Shown here one piece after another: positions 1 through 9,471 of a DNA stretch of 64,000 nt; the first letter of the stretch is position 1, and every line of letters begins with the position of its first letter. A model generated the notes under the pieces. It worked only from the letters and a program-made list of their open reading frames with translations, was not told the origin of the DNA and made no database searches. The DNA comes from JAJDOD01 sp039024895 (lineage in GTDB: Bacteria; Pseudomonadota; Alphaproteobacteria; Rhodobacterales; Rhodobacteraceae). The stretch lies in NCBI GenBank assembly GCA_039024895.1, contig JBCCPJ010000010.1:44057-108056 (forward strand). Reading direction: 5' to 3'. Made by a program: the position numbers and the translations under genes.

Positions 1-816
1 TATCTGTGGGAAGCGCTCCACCTTTCGGTCCGGGCGCGGCACCGCGGCAATCAGACTGCGGGTATAGTCATGGCGCGGGTTGCCCAGAACCTCCGCCGTC
101 GGGCCGCTTTCGACCACTTCGCCCATATACATCACGGTGACGGTATCGGTGGTTTCGGCGATGACGCCCATGTCATGGGTGATCAGAATGACGCCGACCT
201 GTCGCTCCTCCGCTAAGGACCGGATCAGATCGAGAATTTGTTTCTGGATCGACACATCGAGCGCGGTTGTCGGCTCATCGGCGATGATGACATCCGGCTC
301 GGAACAAAGCGCCAGCGCAATCACGACCCGTTGGCGCATCCCTCCGGAGAACTGATGGGGATACTGATCAAGGCGTGTCGCCGCATCCGGGATGCCCACC
401 CGTTCCAACAGCTCCCGCGCCCGCACCCGTGCCGCCTTGTCGGAGAGATCGAGATGTTCGGTAATTGTCTCCACCAGTTGCGCGCCCACGGTGAAGAGCG
501 GGTTTAGACTGGTCAGCGGGTCCTGAAAGATCATCGAGATCGTCTTGCCCCGAAGCGCCCGCATCGCCGCTTTATCGCGTCCGGAAATCACTTCGCCACG
601 AAAATGCACGCGCCCGCCCGAAATGTGGCCCGATCCCTCAAGGAGCCCCATAATCGCAGCACCGATGGTCGATTTGCCAGCGCCAGATTCGCCCACAAGC
701 CCGTGGATTTCCCCAGGCGACAGTGCGAGCGTTGCATCGCGCACCGCCCGAAAATCGCCGCGCCGCGTCGGAAAAACGACCGAGAGGTCTTCGATGTCGA
801 GAAGCGCTTCCGCCAT
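1..816 (-). CDS. Peptide-type ABC transporter ATP-binding protein (DppD/OppD-like), 3' end beyond window
   Basis: This is the nucleotide-binding subunit of a peptide/nickel-type importer that couples ATP hydrolysis to uptake through the two permeases encoded just upstream. The reading frame starts at ATG 816 and runs off the left edge, so about 272 codons are visible. Walker A GESGAGKS is at residues 42-49, followed by the Q-loop 'IFQDPLTSLNP', the signature 'FSGGMRQR', Walker B 'VIIADEPTTALDV' and the switch histidine 'LITHDMG'. The start overlaps the TGA of the permease gene by one base, so the genes are translationally coupled. The missing end means a DppD-DppF fusion cannot be excluded. 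Confidence 0.93.
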   Translation of the reverse strand, partial: MAEALLDIEDLSVVFPTRRGDFRAVRDATLALSPGEIHGLVGESGAGKSTIGAAIMGLLEGSGHISGGRVHFRGEVISGRDKAAMRALRGKTISMIFQDPLTSLNPLFTVGAQLVETITEHLDLSDKAARVRARELLERVGIPDAATRLDQYPHQFSGGMRQRVVIALALCSEPDVIIADEPTTALDVSIQKQILDLIRSLAEERQVGVILITHDMGVIAETTDTVTVMYMGEVVESGPTAEVLGNPRHDYTRSLIAAVPRPDRKVERFPQI

Positions 817-1775
817 CACTTCAACCTCGGATTAAGTGCGTCCCGCAACCAATCCCCCAGCAGGTTCACGCTCAGCGCCAGGAGCAACAACGTGCAAGCC
901 GGGAAAAACAGGATCCACCACTCGCCCGAAAACAGGAACCCCTGACCGATCCGAATGAGTGTCCCAAGGGATGGCTGGGTCGGCGGGGCGCCCACGCCGA
1001 GGAAGCTCAGCGTCGCCTCCGCAATAATCGCCAAGGCGAGGGAGATCGTCGCAATTACCAACACCGGCGACAGCGCATTGGGCAGGATATGTCTGAACAT
1101 GATCGCCCAAGGGCTGCGTCCGATCAGCAGGGCCGCGGCCACGTAATCCTTGCTCTTCTCGACCAGGGTCGCCCCCCGCACAACGCGGGCAAACTGCACC
1201 CAATCCGAAAGGCCAATGGCCAGGATCAGAACCCAGATGGCCATTTGATCGCGGTATTCCACCGGCGTAAACCCTTTGGCCACACCGAAAATCAGCATCG
1301 CCACCAGAATGGACGGGAAGGTCAACTGAACATCGGCGATCCGCATGATGATCGTCTCCGTCCAACCGCCGAAATAGCCGGAAACAAGCCCAAGGAAAAT
1401 ACCGAGCACCATCGCGAACAGCACTGCCGCCACGCCGACGAACAGCGAAATGCGCATGCCGTAAAGGATAGTGGAGAACACATCGCGCCCCTGATCATCG
1501 GTGCCCATCAGGAAGGTCTCGCCGGTAAAGGCGTTGGGCGTCGCCGGCGCGGTAAAGCCGTTCATCAGGTTCAGGCTTGCCGGGTCAAAGGGGTTGGTCG
1601 GCGCAATCAGCGGCGCGAAAACCGCCGACAGCACCAGCAGCGTGACAACGGCAAATGACACGACAGCCACGGCCGAGCGCTTGAACGCATAGAAAAAGTC
1701 GCCGTCGCGGAAGCGCACCCAGCGGCCGGTACCGGCGGACCGGGCCTCTGTCTGAGAGACGGGCGCATCGGTCAT
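816..1775 (-). CDS. Peptide-type ABC transporter permease (DppC-like)
   Basis: Inner-membrane permease of the same importer, 319 residues, the usual DppC length. It has an N-terminal cytoplasmic segment and a first membrane helix near residues 34-56, then a long periplasmic loop with 'GTDDQGRDVFSTILYG', which is typical of the OppC N-terminal domain. The inner-membrane permease domain follows, ending 'SVNLLGDWLRDALNPRL'. Its first four bases overlap the dppB-like stop (ATGA), and its own TGA overlaps the ATPase start. Family assignment is firm; the substrate is not determined by sequence. Confidence 0.94.
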   Translation of the reverse strand: MTDAPVSQTEARSAGTGRWVRFRDGDFFYAFKRSAVAVVSFAVVTLLVLSAVFAPLIAPTNPFDPASLNLMNGFTAPATPNAFTGETFLMGTDDQGRDVFSTILYGMRISLFVGVAAVLFAMVLGIFLGLVSGYFGGWTETIIMRIADVQLTFPSILVAMLIFGVAKGFTPVEYRDQMAIWVLILAIGLSDWVQFARVVRGATLVEKSKDYVAAALLIGRSPWAIMFRHILPNALSPVLVIATISLALAIIAEATLSFLGVGAPPTQPSLGTLIRIGQGFLFSGEWWILFFPACTLLLLALSVNLLGDWLRDALNPRLK

Positions 1776-2758
1776 GACGACGCCCCAGAGCGATCAACCC
1801 GCAAACGCGGATCGATAAACACGTAGAGAATGTCCACCAGTAGATTGATGCCCACGAACATGACCGAGATCAGCATCAGATAGGCCGCCATTACCGGGAT
1901 ATCGACGAACTGAATGGCGTTGATGAACAAAAGTCCGACACCCGGCCACTGAAACACCGTCTCCGTGATGATGGCGAAAGCGATGATCGCGCCAAGCTGC
2001 AAGCCGATCACCGTGACCACGGGCACCATCGTGTTTTTTAGGGCATGGCGGAAATTCACAACCCGGTCTTTCAGCCCCCGCGCCCGGGCAAACCGGATAT
2101 AGTCCTGGCGCAGCACTTCCAGCATCTCCGACCGCACGAGCCGCATGATGAGCGTCATTTGATAGAGCCCCAGCGTGATGGACGGCAGGATCAGGGCCTT
2201 CAAACCGCTTTCCGTCAAAAAGCCCGTGGTCCAACCATCGCCGAGGCGCACCGTCTCTCCGCGTCCAAAGGAAGGAAGCCAGCCGAGTTCAACGGAAAAC
2301 AGGTAAATCAGCAGGATACCGATCAAAAAAGTCGGCAGTGACACCCCGATCAGCGACGCCGCCATGATGACGTTTGCCGCCACGCCTTGCCGACGGATCG
2401 CCGTGAAAACCCCAAGGGCTATCCCGAAGACAATCGCGAGGATGCCCGAGACTGCCGCCAGTTCCAATGTCGCTGGCGCCCGCTCCATCAGGATCTCTGC
2501 CACCGGACGACCCTGGCGATAACTCACGCCGAAATTGCCCTGCACCGCCCCTTCGAGGAACTTGTAGTACTGAAAGACAAAAGGTTGATCGAGGCCAAGC
2601 TGCCCCCGCAACCGCTCCACATCCTCCATCGTGCGTTCCTGACCGAGCATGTTGTCAATCGGGTCGCCCACAAAGCGAAACATGGAAAACGCGATGAGGC
2701 CAGTGATCAAAAGCACCAGGATCGACTGCCCGACCCGCCGGATGATGAAGGCAAGCAT
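1772..2758 (-). CDS. Peptide-type ABC transporter permease (DppB-like)
   Basis: The partner permease, 328 residues. It opens with the canonical DppB/OppB N-terminus 'MLAFIIRRVGQSILVLL' (first membrane helix) and contains a periplasmic loop with 'LGLDQPFVFQYYKFL', which is diagnostic for this subfamily. It ends 'LLVDILYVFIDPRLR', the standard C-terminal motif. It lies between the binding-protein gene upstream and dppC downstream in one minus-strand operon. About 100 bases containing a hairpin separate it from the binding-protein gene, a place where operons often attenuate so that binding protein is made in excess (inference). Confidence 0.95.
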   Translation of the reverse strand: MLAFIIRRVGQSILVLLITGLIAFSMFRFVGDPIDNMLGQERTMEDVERLRGQLGLDQPFVFQYYKFLEGAVQGNFGVSYRQGRPVAEILMERAPATLELAAVSGILAIVFGIALGVFTAIRRQGVAANVIMAASLIGVSLPTFLIGILLIYLFSVELGWLPSFGRGETVRLGDGWTTGFLTESGLKALILPSITLGLYQMTLIMRLVRSEMLEVLRQDYIRFARARGLKDRVVNFRHALKNTMVPVVTVIGLQLGAIIAFAIITETVFQWPGVGLLFINAIQFVDIPVMAAYLMLISVMFVGINLLVDILYVFIDPRLRVDRSGASS

Positions 2759-2775
2759 GGATTAGACGCCCCGCT

Positions 2776-2796
2776 GTTCCGGGCTTGACCCGGAAC
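2776..2796. repeat. GC-rich hairpin in binding-protein/dppB spacer
   Basis: An 8-bp perfect stem with a 5-base loop (GTTCCGGG, cttga, CCCGGAAC) sits in the 104-base gap between the binding-protein stop and dppB start. No T-run follows on either strand, so it is more likely an mRNA-processing or stabilising hairpin, or an intergenic repeat, than a classical terminator. A similar 'ccgga-5-tccgg' hairpin is found at 45492-45520. Confidence 0.6.
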
Positions 2797-2862
2797 CTAT
2801 GACTCGGCGTCTGCCGGGACCGCGGGGCAAGCCCGCAGCGACGCACCGTAGGATGACCACGC

Positions 2863-4431
2863 TCAGTTTACCGTGACCCAGCGGAGAATGAAGAAATTGT
2901 CCGGCCGTTGCGTCAGTTCGATATTCGCGCCGGTTCCCCAGACCAAGGGCTGAACATACAGCGGCACATAGGCATGTTCGCTTTGGTACAGCCCGGTAAC
3001 CTCGTCAATCAGCGCTTGCCGCTTGACGGGGTCAATCTCCGCCAGGATTTCGGGCAATGCCTCATCCAGTCGCGTATTCGAATAACCGCCGAAATTCCAA
3101 GAGCCTAGCTTCTTTTCCTCATTCGGTGTGGAGGCCAGGAACCTCAACGGATGTTCATGATCCAACGAGCCGCCGGGCGACCAGCCCAGGAGGTACATAT
3201 CGAAGTTGTCGGCGCGCAATTCTGGCCAGTAATTCGACACCGGCATCGCATCGAGCTCCACCTGAATACCAACTTGCGCCAGCATGGCCGTAATCGCCTG
3301 ACAGACGGCCTCGTCGTTCGGATAGCGATCATTGGGGCATTTCAGCCCGAAGCCGAAGCCATCCGCATATCCCGCCTCCGCCAAGAGCGCCTTGGCGCCC
3401 TCCGGATCAAAGGCTGGACGGTCGGCATGTACTTCGGAAAAGCCGCTCAACGCCGGCGTCACCAACTGGCTTGCCGGTTGCGCAGAGCCGCGCCAGATCG
3501 TTTGCAGGATCGCCTCCACATTGATCGCTTTCGCCACCGCTTCGCGCACGCGCACATCTTGGAACGGGTTCGCGTCCCCGGCACTGGTGCCATATTTCAG
3601 CGCGTCCGCCTCATGGGCAAAGCCCAGCATGATTGTCCGGGTCTCAATTCCCCGGATGATATTCACATTCGGGTCGGCCTCCAGTCGCGCCGCATCCTGA
3701 ATAGGCACAGGCTCGACAAAATCCACATCGCCCGACAGCAAGGCCGCGACCGCGGTTGCCGGATTCTGAATGGGCGTGAAGGTGGCCTTGGTAATGTTGT
3801 GCGTCACCTCATCCCAGAAATTCGGGTTCGGCAGAAGTGTCGTGCTGAGACCGGGCTGGCGGTCCTCCAGCATGAACGCACCGGTGCCGTTGACATTTAA
3901 GGTCGCGAAGTTGCCGCTTTCCTTGTCAGGCCGCGCGGCATTGTTCGCCTCGGCCCAACCGCGATCCATCATCATCCAATTGGCGATGGAGGCTGGGAAC
4001 AGCGGGTTCGGCGCGCTGGTGTAGAATTCAATGGTGAAATCATCGACCACCTTCACTTCTGTCACCGGCGAAAACCAACTGCGCACATCCGAACTTTCGT
4101 CCGATGCGCGCTCATAGGAAAAGAGCACGTCATCCGCATCAAATGTCGCGCCGTCATGGAACGTCACGCCTTGCCTCAGGTTGAAGCGCCAGCCCGCGCC
4201 AGCCCCAATAGGCTCCCAGCTTTCCGCCAGCGACGGCTCCACTTCCATGTCTTTCGACATCCGCACGAGCCCATCATAAACGTTATTCAAGAACCCCAAG
4301 ACGGGCGCGGAGCTAACAGCATGGGGGTCCATCGTCTGGGGGTCGGTCTGTCCTGCCCATTGGAATTCCTCAGCAAACGCGGGGGCCGCACATAAGGCGG
4401 AAACCACGCAAAGCGATGCGATACGTTTCAT
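2863..4431 (-). CDS. Peptide-type ABC transporter substrate-binding protein 1 (SBP family 5)
   Basis: Periplasmic binding protein, 522 residues. The start at 4431 is preferred because an AGAGGA ribosome site lies just upstream and the protein then begins with a clean Sec signal peptide 'MKRIASLCVVSALCAAPAFA' cleaved before EEF. The upstream extension of the open frame has no signal character. Family hallmarks are 'QTDPQTMDPHAVSSAP' at the mature N-terminus, 'GVTFHDGATFDADDVLFS', and 'VREAVAKAINVEAIL' in the middle. It is the second of two tandem binding-protein genes feeding one permease/ATPase set. Confidence 0.93.
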   Translation of the reverse strand: MKRIASLCVVSALCAAPAFAEEFQWAGQTDPQTMDPHAVSSAPVLGFLNNVYDGLVRMSKDMEVEPSLAESWEPIGAGAGWRFNLRQGVTFHDGATFDADDVLFSYERASDESSDVRSWFSPVTEVKVVDDFTIEFYTSAPNPLFPASIANWMMMDRGWAEANNAARPDKESGNFATLNVNGTGAFMLEDRQPGLSTTLLPNPNFWDEVTHNITKATFTPIQNPATAVAALLSGDVDFVEPVPIQDAARLEADPNVNIIRGIETRTIMLGFAHEADALKYGTSAGDANPFQDVRVREAVAKAINVEAILQTIWRGSAQPASQLVTPALSGFSEVHADRPAFDPEGAKALLAEAGYADGFGFGLKCPNDRYPNDEAVCQAITAMLAQVGIQVELDAMPVSNYWPELRADNFDMYLLGWSPGGSLDHEHPLRFLASTPNEEKKLGSWNFGGYSNTRLDEALPEILAEIDPVKRQALIDEVTGLYQSEHAYVPLYVQPLVWGTGANIELTQRPDNFFILRWVTVN

Positions 4432-4593
4432 GGCAGGTATCCTCTCTGTCAGGCAATCCAGTTGACACGAAATTGTCGATGAGGCTAGCGTATCCAGCCA
4501 AGACATCAATCGGAACCGGGACTTATCGGCGAATTGTGATGTGGGGCAAAGGCCCGCGATGCGACCGTTTCACATCGATGTAACGGCCAATAA

Positions 4594-4624
4594 CAGGGCT
4601 GCCCCACATGGCAGAGCAGCCCTG
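4594..4624 (-). terminator. Hairpin downstream of binding protein 2
   Basis: A perfect 9-bp stem, CAGGGCTGC paired with GCAGCCCTG around a 13-base loop, begins 17 bases after the stop of the second binding-protein gene. The following sequence on the minus strand is only weakly T-rich (GTTATTGG). It probably acts as a partial terminator or 3' stabiliser, so that binding protein 2 is made in excess over the downstream genes. Confidence 0.6.
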
Positions 4625-4641
4625 AAACCAAAGCCTTCGCC

Positions 4642-6222
4642 TCAGTTCATGGTGATGTACTTGACCTTGGGCTGATCCTCAGGGTCCACCTCAAGGCCGA
4701 CACCATCCGCCATGCCCCAGTTCAGAACCTGGTGGTGGATCGGAATATACAGCACCTCTTCCTGTACGACGCGCCAGATATCGGCAATGTCCGAATTCCG
4801 GGCTTCAAGATCGGTGTTGGAGGCGAGCGAGATGATTTTCTCGTTCAATGAAGCGTCATTGAACCCCGTTCCGTTCCAGGTGCCGATATCGCTTTCACGG
4901 CCATGGACGAGGAAGTTGAAAATGTACTCCGAATCGTAGGTCGGCACACCCCAGCCCAGCATGTAAAAATCGGTATTCCCGTCGGTGATCTTCGGGAAGT
5001 GCTGCGCCTTCGGGATCGCATCAAGGTTTACCGTCACGCCAATCTGACCCAGCATGCCGACAGCGGCCTGACAAATGCCCTCATCGTTGATGTAGCGATC
5101 ATTCGGGCAATCGAGCCGGATAGAGAAGCCGTCGCCATAACCCGCCTCGGCCATGAGCGCTTTCGCCGCGTCGATATCCGTCGTGCTTTCGCCGTCCATA
5201 TCTGCGGTCCAGCCATTTACGAATGGCGGCGCGATCATGCCTGCGGGTTCCGACTGGCCACGCATGACGACTTGCCGGATTGCATCGCGGTTGATTGCCA
5301 TGGACATCGCCTTGCGCACCCGCACATCGGCGAGCGGGTTCGCGCCGTCGACATTGTCCGCCTCAAGATCGTCTGCCCCCTGGTTCATCCCGAAGAAGAT
5401 CACCCGGTTCTGGGGCGCCTGCTTGACCACAAGACCATCGGCAGCGTCAACGCGTTCAAGGTCTTGCACCGGCATGTCCTGGAGGAAGTTCACTTCCCCC
5501 GACAAAAGCGCCGCGACCCGCGTGGCAGCGTTCTGGATCGGGGTATAGATGATCTCGGTCACCTCCAGCGGAAACGCATCGCGCCCCCAATAGGCGTCGT
5601 TGAGCGCCATGACCGTTTTCACGTCCTGCTCCCGGCTGACAAGCGTGTAGGGCCCCGTGCCGTTCACATTGGTGGTCGCAAAGGTGATCTCCCCCCCTTC
5701 GAAGTCCTGCACGTTCACCGTGTCATTCGCCACGGTCCAATCCATGTCCATCATGAAAAGATTGGTAAGGTTCGACGGCAAAATAGGGTTCGGCCCGTCG
5801 GTCACAATCTCGACCGTGTAATCATCCACCGCGCGCACTTCTGTGATCGACCCGATGAGTTCTTTCATATCCGAGTTCGGCTGCTTTGCCCGCTCGAAGC
5901 TAAAGACCACATCCTCCGCCGTGAAATCCGCGCCGTCATGGAACTTCACGCCTTCACGCAGCTTGAACACCCAAACGTTCGGATCGTCAGCGCTTGGGGC
6001 CCATTCCGTGGCCAGCGCAGGTTCAAACGCGCCGGTGGTGTCGCGGATAATGAGCGGCTCATACATTTGGTGCCGGATCGTATGCGTCGGCCCTTCGTTC
6101 TGGGCATGCGGATCAAGCGTCAGCGCATCCCCGGCACGGGCCCAGCGGAGCGTCTCGGCGCTGGCGGGCACGGCCATTGCCGCGACAAGGGCGGCCAGAA
6201 CAGCTTTATGTGCGATCTTCAT
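4642..6222 (-). CDS. Peptide-type ABC transporter substrate-binding protein 2 (SBP family 5)
   Basis: Second periplasmic binding protein, 526 residues. The start at 6222 is chosen over an upstream in-frame extension because GGGAG precedes it at good spacing and it yields the signal peptide 'MKIAHKAVLAALVAAMAVPASA'. The mature protein begins ETLRWARAGDALTLDPHAQN. Motifs are 'GVKFHDGADFTAEDVVFSFE' and 'DVRVRKAMSMAINRDAI'. It is clearly paralogous to binding protein 1 in the same order of motifs, but substantially diverged. It is the promoter-proximal gene of the transporter operon and is divergent from the enoyl-CoA hydratase gene. Confidence 0.93.
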   Translation of the reverse strand: MKIAHKAVLAALVAAMAVPASAETLRWARAGDALTLDPHAQNEGPTHTIRHQMYEPLIIRDTTGAFEPALATEWAPSADDPNVWVFKLREGVKFHDGADFTAEDVVFSFERAKQPNSDMKELIGSITEVRAVDDYTVEIVTDGPNPILPSNLTNLFMMDMDWTVANDTVNVQDFEGGEITFATTNVNGTGPYTLVSREQDVKTVMALNDAYWGRDAFPLEVTEIIYTPIQNAATRVAALLSGEVNFLQDMPVQDLERVDAADGLVVKQAPQNRVIFFGMNQGADDLEADNVDGANPLADVRVRKAMSMAINRDAIRQVVMRGQSEPAGMIAPPFVNGWTADMDGESTTDIDAAKALMAEAGYGDGFSIRLDCPNDRYINDEGICQAAVGMLGQIGVTVNLDAIPKAQHFPKITDGNTDFYMLGWGVPTYDSEYIFNFLVHGRESDIGTWNGTGFNDASLNEKIISLASNTDLEARNSDIADIWRVVQEEVLYIPIHHQVLNWGMADGVGLEVDPEDQPKVKYITMN

Positions 6223-6344
6223 AGTAACTCCCGATTGGTTTTTTGGCATGGTGTCAGTCTTTGCCAGTTTTGCCGGAAGCTCAAGATGGCTTGCGCATGA
6301 TCGCGAAACTGGCGACGATGACCCCACGTCAGAGGAGGCTAGCG

Positions 6345-7151
6345 ATGAAAGACCATGCGGAGACGCTTGTTCTCAGGCAAGATGACGACGGCGTTGCGAC
6401 GCTGACCCTAAACGCGCCCGGCGCGATAAATGCGCTCTCAAACGATATGATCGCGGCGCTCAGCTCCGTTTTGGACGAACTTTCCGGCGACCGAAGCGTC
6501 AAGGCCGTCATCCTTCGTGGCGCGGGGGATCATTTCTGCGCCGGCCACAACCTCAAGGAAATGACCGCCCGTCGCAGCGATCCCGATGGCGGTTTCCAAT
6601 ATTTTCAGGACCTTTTTGCCACCTGTTCGGCCATGATGCTGAAAATCACCCGCCTGCCCCAGCCCGTGATCGCCGAAGTCTCCGGCATCGCGACAGCCGC
6701 CGGGTGCCAATTGGTCGCGACCTGCGATCTTGCCGTTGCGAGCGAAAGCGCGCGATTTGCCACGAGCGGCGTAAACATTGGACTGTTTTGCTCGACACCC
6801 ATGGTGGCCTTGTCGCGCAACCTCAGCCGCAAACACGCGATGGAGATGCTGCTTCTCGGGGAGTTCCTGCCTGCCGCGCGCGTTGCGGAACTCGGACTGA
6901 TCAACCGCGTCGTCCCGTTGGAGGAGTTGCCCGACACAGCGCGCGACATGGCGCGACAAATCGCTGACAAATCTCCTGCGGCCGTGCGGATCGGCAAACG
7001 CGCGTTCTACGAACAGGCCGAAATGACGCTCGACGCCGCGTACGCCTTTGCCGGGCAGGCGATGGCGGAAAACATGATGGCGCGCGACGCCGAAGCGGGC
7101 ATTGGCGCGTTTGTGGGGAAAAAGCCGATGCCGGATTGGTCGGGCGAGTAA
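6345..7151 (+). CDS. Enoyl-CoA hydratase/isomerase family protein
   Basis: Crotonase-fold protein, 268 residues, expected to hydrate or isomerise an acyl-CoA in the cytoplasm. The start at 6345 has a strong AGAGGAGG ribosome site; the longer open frame to 6243 lacks one. The oxyanion-hole motif 'GDHFCAGHNLKEM' is near residues 64-76 and the second motif 'VSGIATAAGCQLVATCDLAV' near 110-130. The C-terminal helix 'EAGIGAFVGKKPMPDW' is typical of crotonases. It stands alone between the peptide transporter and the lacI-type gene, so substrate and pathway are unknown. Confidence 0.9.
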   Translation: MKDHAETLVLRQDDDGVATLTLNAPGAINALSNDMIAALSSVLDELSGDRSVKAVILRGAGDHFCAGHNLKEMTARRSDPDGGFQYFQDLFATCSAMMLKITRLPQPVIAEVSGIATAAGCQLVATCDLAVASESARFATSGVNIGLFCSTPMVALSRNLSRKHAMEMLLLGEFLPAARVAELGLINRVVPLEELPDTARDMARQIADKSPAAVRIGKRAFYEQAEMTLDAAYAFAGQAMAENMMARDAEAGIGAFVGKKPMPDWSGE

Positions 7152-7304
7152 CGCACCGTCGCATAAGCCACCACAAGACCCTTACCGCGACAATAGTCCC
7201 TTGGAGCAGACGCGTGCGGTTGTCCTGCCCTCCCCGTCGTCAAAGCGCCGAAGCCCGCCGAAAAACGGTTTGAGTTTCCACTCTGGCCTCTCGATACTGC
7301 CGCC

Positions 7305-8306
7305 ATGCCTGGACCGACCTTGAAAGATGTGGCCCAACGCGCGGGAGTATCGCGCTCCGCCGTTTCGCGCACGTTTACCGAGGGGGCCTCCGTCTCCGAG
7401 AAAATGCGCGCCAAGGTGATCGAAGCGGCAGACGAACTGGGCTATAGCCCCAATGCGCTCGCCTCTTCCTTGACGACCGGTCGCACAAAGCTGATCGGCC
7501 TGATTGCGAACAACTTCCAGAACCCTATCTTTCTCGAAATCTTCGACCGTTTCACCCGCCGCCTTCAAGAGCGCGGCCTACGCCCGTTGCTCGTCAATCT
7601 CACCGACCAGACCGATCCCAATGCGTCCGTGCGCATGATGCGGACCTATTCCGTTGACGGTGTGGTCGTTGCATCCTCGACGCTGCCCCCCGTCTTTGCC
7701 AAAGCCTTTCGCGATGCGGGCATCCCCGTGGTCCACAGCTTCGGGCGCTACACAACCCGCCCGCGGGTCCATATCGTTGGGATCGACAATGTGGAATGCG
7801 GACGGATGGCCGCCACTGAACTCCTGCACCGCGGCTATAAACGTGTGGCCTTCCTTGGTGGCCCCGAAAGCGCGACATCAACGCAGGATCGCTTGCAGGG
7901 CTTCGGCGCCGAGATCGCCAAGCATCCCGGCGTCGAAATGAGCCATTCCTTTGCCAACGGTTATACGTTCCAAGCCGGGCGGCAAGAAATGCTGCGCCTC
8001 ATCGAGCGAGGAATGGCGGAGGCTTATTTCTGCGGCGATGACATCGTGGCCATGGGCGCGCTTTCCGCCTTGGAGGATCGTGGCCACCGCATCCCGAACG
8101 ATGTCGGCATCATTGGGCTCAACGACATGGAAATGGCCGGTTGGGAGAGTATCAACCTCACCACCATCCAGCAGCCTGTTTCCGAAATCATCGATACCAG
8201 TGTCGCCCTTATCACGTCGCTTCTCGACCTGCCGGACGCTCGCCCGAAGGCACGGCTGTTTGGGTGTAAAGTGATCGAACGCGGCACATTGCGCGCAAAG
8301 CCGTAA
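7305..8306 (+). CDS. LacI-family transcriptional regulator
   Basis: DNA-binding repressor of 333 residues. The LacI helix-turn-helix 'TLKDVAQRAGVSRSAVSRTF' is at residues 5-24, followed by the hinge region 'NALASSLTTGRT' and a periplasmic-binding-protein-like effector domain ('LIGLIANNFQNPIFLEIF', 'VAFLGGPESATSTQDRLQGF', 'IGLNDMEMAGWESINLTT'). It lies 153 bases after the crotonase gene. No obvious autoregulatory palindrome was seen upstream. It is the only LacI-type regulator in the window, which makes it a candidate for the LacI-type operator at 21025, but that link is inference. Confidence 0.93.
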   Translation: MPGPTLKDVAQRAGVSRSAVSRTFTEGASVSEKMRAKVIEAADELGYSPNALASSLTTGRTKLIGLIANNFQNPIFLEIFDRFTRRLQERGLRPLLVNLTDQTDPNASVRMMRTYSVDGVVVASSTLPPVFAKAFRDAGIPVVHSFGRYTTRPRVHIVGIDNVECGRMAATELLHRGYKRVAFLGGPESATSTQDRLQGFGAEIAKHPGVEMSHSFANGYTFQAGRQEMLRLIERGMAEAYFCGDDIVAMGALSALEDRGHRIPNDVGIIGLNDMEMAGWESINLTTIQQPVSEIIDTSVALITSLLDLPDARPKARLFGCKVIERGTLRAKP

Positions 8307-8319
8307 AGCAGGACAGCGC

Positions 8320-9471
8320 TCAAGATGCCCAGAGCTGGTCGACCGCTTTGATGGCGGAAAACGCCGCACCATGGACCGTAGACTGAGCCTCATCACCAAG
8401 GGCTTCCCCTGCAAAAAAGACCCGGCCAGCTACAGGGATAAGGATGTCGTCAATGGCCAAATCACTATTATTCGTCATCGAATAGCTGCCACGAATGTGC
8501 GGCTCCTGGCTCCAGTTCTGAACGACGCCGCCAACAAAGGTCCGCCGGACGACATCGCCAAAGATATCCGTCAATTCGGTGAGGATATCCTCCATCAAGG
8601 ACCGGTCGTCCATCTCAGCCCGCGGCAAAGGGCCGTCCGAGACCGTGAAAAGCCCAAAAAGGTTTTGACCTGTCGGTTTTCCCAACGCGGCATCGTAGTA
8701 GATTTTTGACGCCCAGGTGTCGGCAAGAATGCTCATCCGTGACCCCTCAAGAAGTATGTCGGGATAAAAGCGTTCATCGAACTTCAGGAAGACCTTAAAA
8801 CCGCTGCCGAAGTCGATATGACGCAGCTCCCGCAAATCGCGTGGCGACAGATCATCTGCAAAAGTTATCTGGCCGCGCTGCAAAACGGAAAGCGGCACCG
8901 TCACGATGGCTTTGTCAGCTTCAACTGTGCGACCATCGGTTAATCGAATGGACACGCCCGCCCCTTCGGAACTGATCTCCGAAACGGCCGCATTAAACGC
9001 AATCTTCTCGCCAATGGCTGGGAGTACATGTTTCTCGAAAAACCCATACCACGTGGTGTCGCGAAATTTGACTTCTTCGTAGGCATGTCTGAGGGCGTTG
9101 AAGCTCTTCAGCCGACCCTTGTGCCAAAACTGAAACGTCTGCGGCGCATAGTCGATTGTCTGAACCCCAAGGTCAGTTTCACCCACACCGACAATGCGTC
9201 CCAGAAGTGTCGGCGCGCCGTGTATCCATTCGGCACCCAGGTCCAGAGGCACATCTGCGAAACCCGAAAGCCGTTTGACCCGACCACCCCACGCCGGGCC
9301 AGCCTCCAAAACCTGCGTGGTTATACCAGTCTTTTCAAGATGATAAGCAGCAGTCAATCCCGCAGCACCCGCACCGATCACTGCGACACGCTGTACCTTC
9401 GACGCGCGAAGAACCGACGGCGCGCATAGGAGCGATGCCGTAGAAATACTGGCGAATGTTCTCCGATCCAT
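8320..9471 (-). CDS. Tat-exported FAD-dependent amine oxidase
   Basis: Flavin amine oxidase, 383 residues, likely oxidising a primary or polyamine to an aldehyde in the periplasm. Starting at ATG 9471, the N-terminus 'MDRRTFASISTASLLCAPSV' has a twin-arginine motif (RRTFAS) and hydrophobic stretch; seven further upstream codons are possible. The FAD dinucleotide fold 'VAVIGAGAAGLTAAYHLE' follows directly. Also seen are 'DLGAEWIHG', typical of polyamine/monoamine oxidases, and the C-terminal FAD motif 'VFFAGEALGDEAQSTVHGA'. It is convergent with the lacI-type gene and divergent from the ligase/aldehyde dehydrogenase pair, consistent with an amine-oxidation theme. Confidence 0.88.
   Translation of the reverse strand: MDRRTFASISTASLLCAPSVLRASKVQRVAVIGAGAAGLTAAYHLEKTGITTQVLEAGPAWGGRVKRLSGFADVPLDLGAEWIHGAPTLLGRIVGVGETDLGVQTIDYAPQTFQFWHKGRLKSFNALRHAYEEVKFRDTTWYGFFEKHVLPAIGEKIAFNAAVSEISSEGAGVSIRLTDGRTVEADKAIVTVPLSVLQRGQITFADDLSPRDLRELRHIDFGSGFKVFLKFDERFYPDILLEGSRMSILADTWASKIYYDAALGKPTGQNLFGLFTVSDGPLPRAEMDDRSLMEDILTELTDIFGDVVRRTFVGGVVQNWSQEPHIRGSYSMTNNSDLAIDDILIPVAGRVFFAGEALGDEAQSTVHGAAFSAIKAVDQLWAS

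Noticed and set aside
723..1658. 311-codon plus-strand frame opposite the dppC-like gene
   Set aside because: Composition is that of a shadow (Arg/Gln/His-rich) and the opposite strand encodes an intact permease.
4903..6300. 465-codon plus-strand frame opposite binding protein 2
   Set aside because: No ribosome site or family motif; the opposite strand encodes a full SBP family 5 protein with signal peptide.
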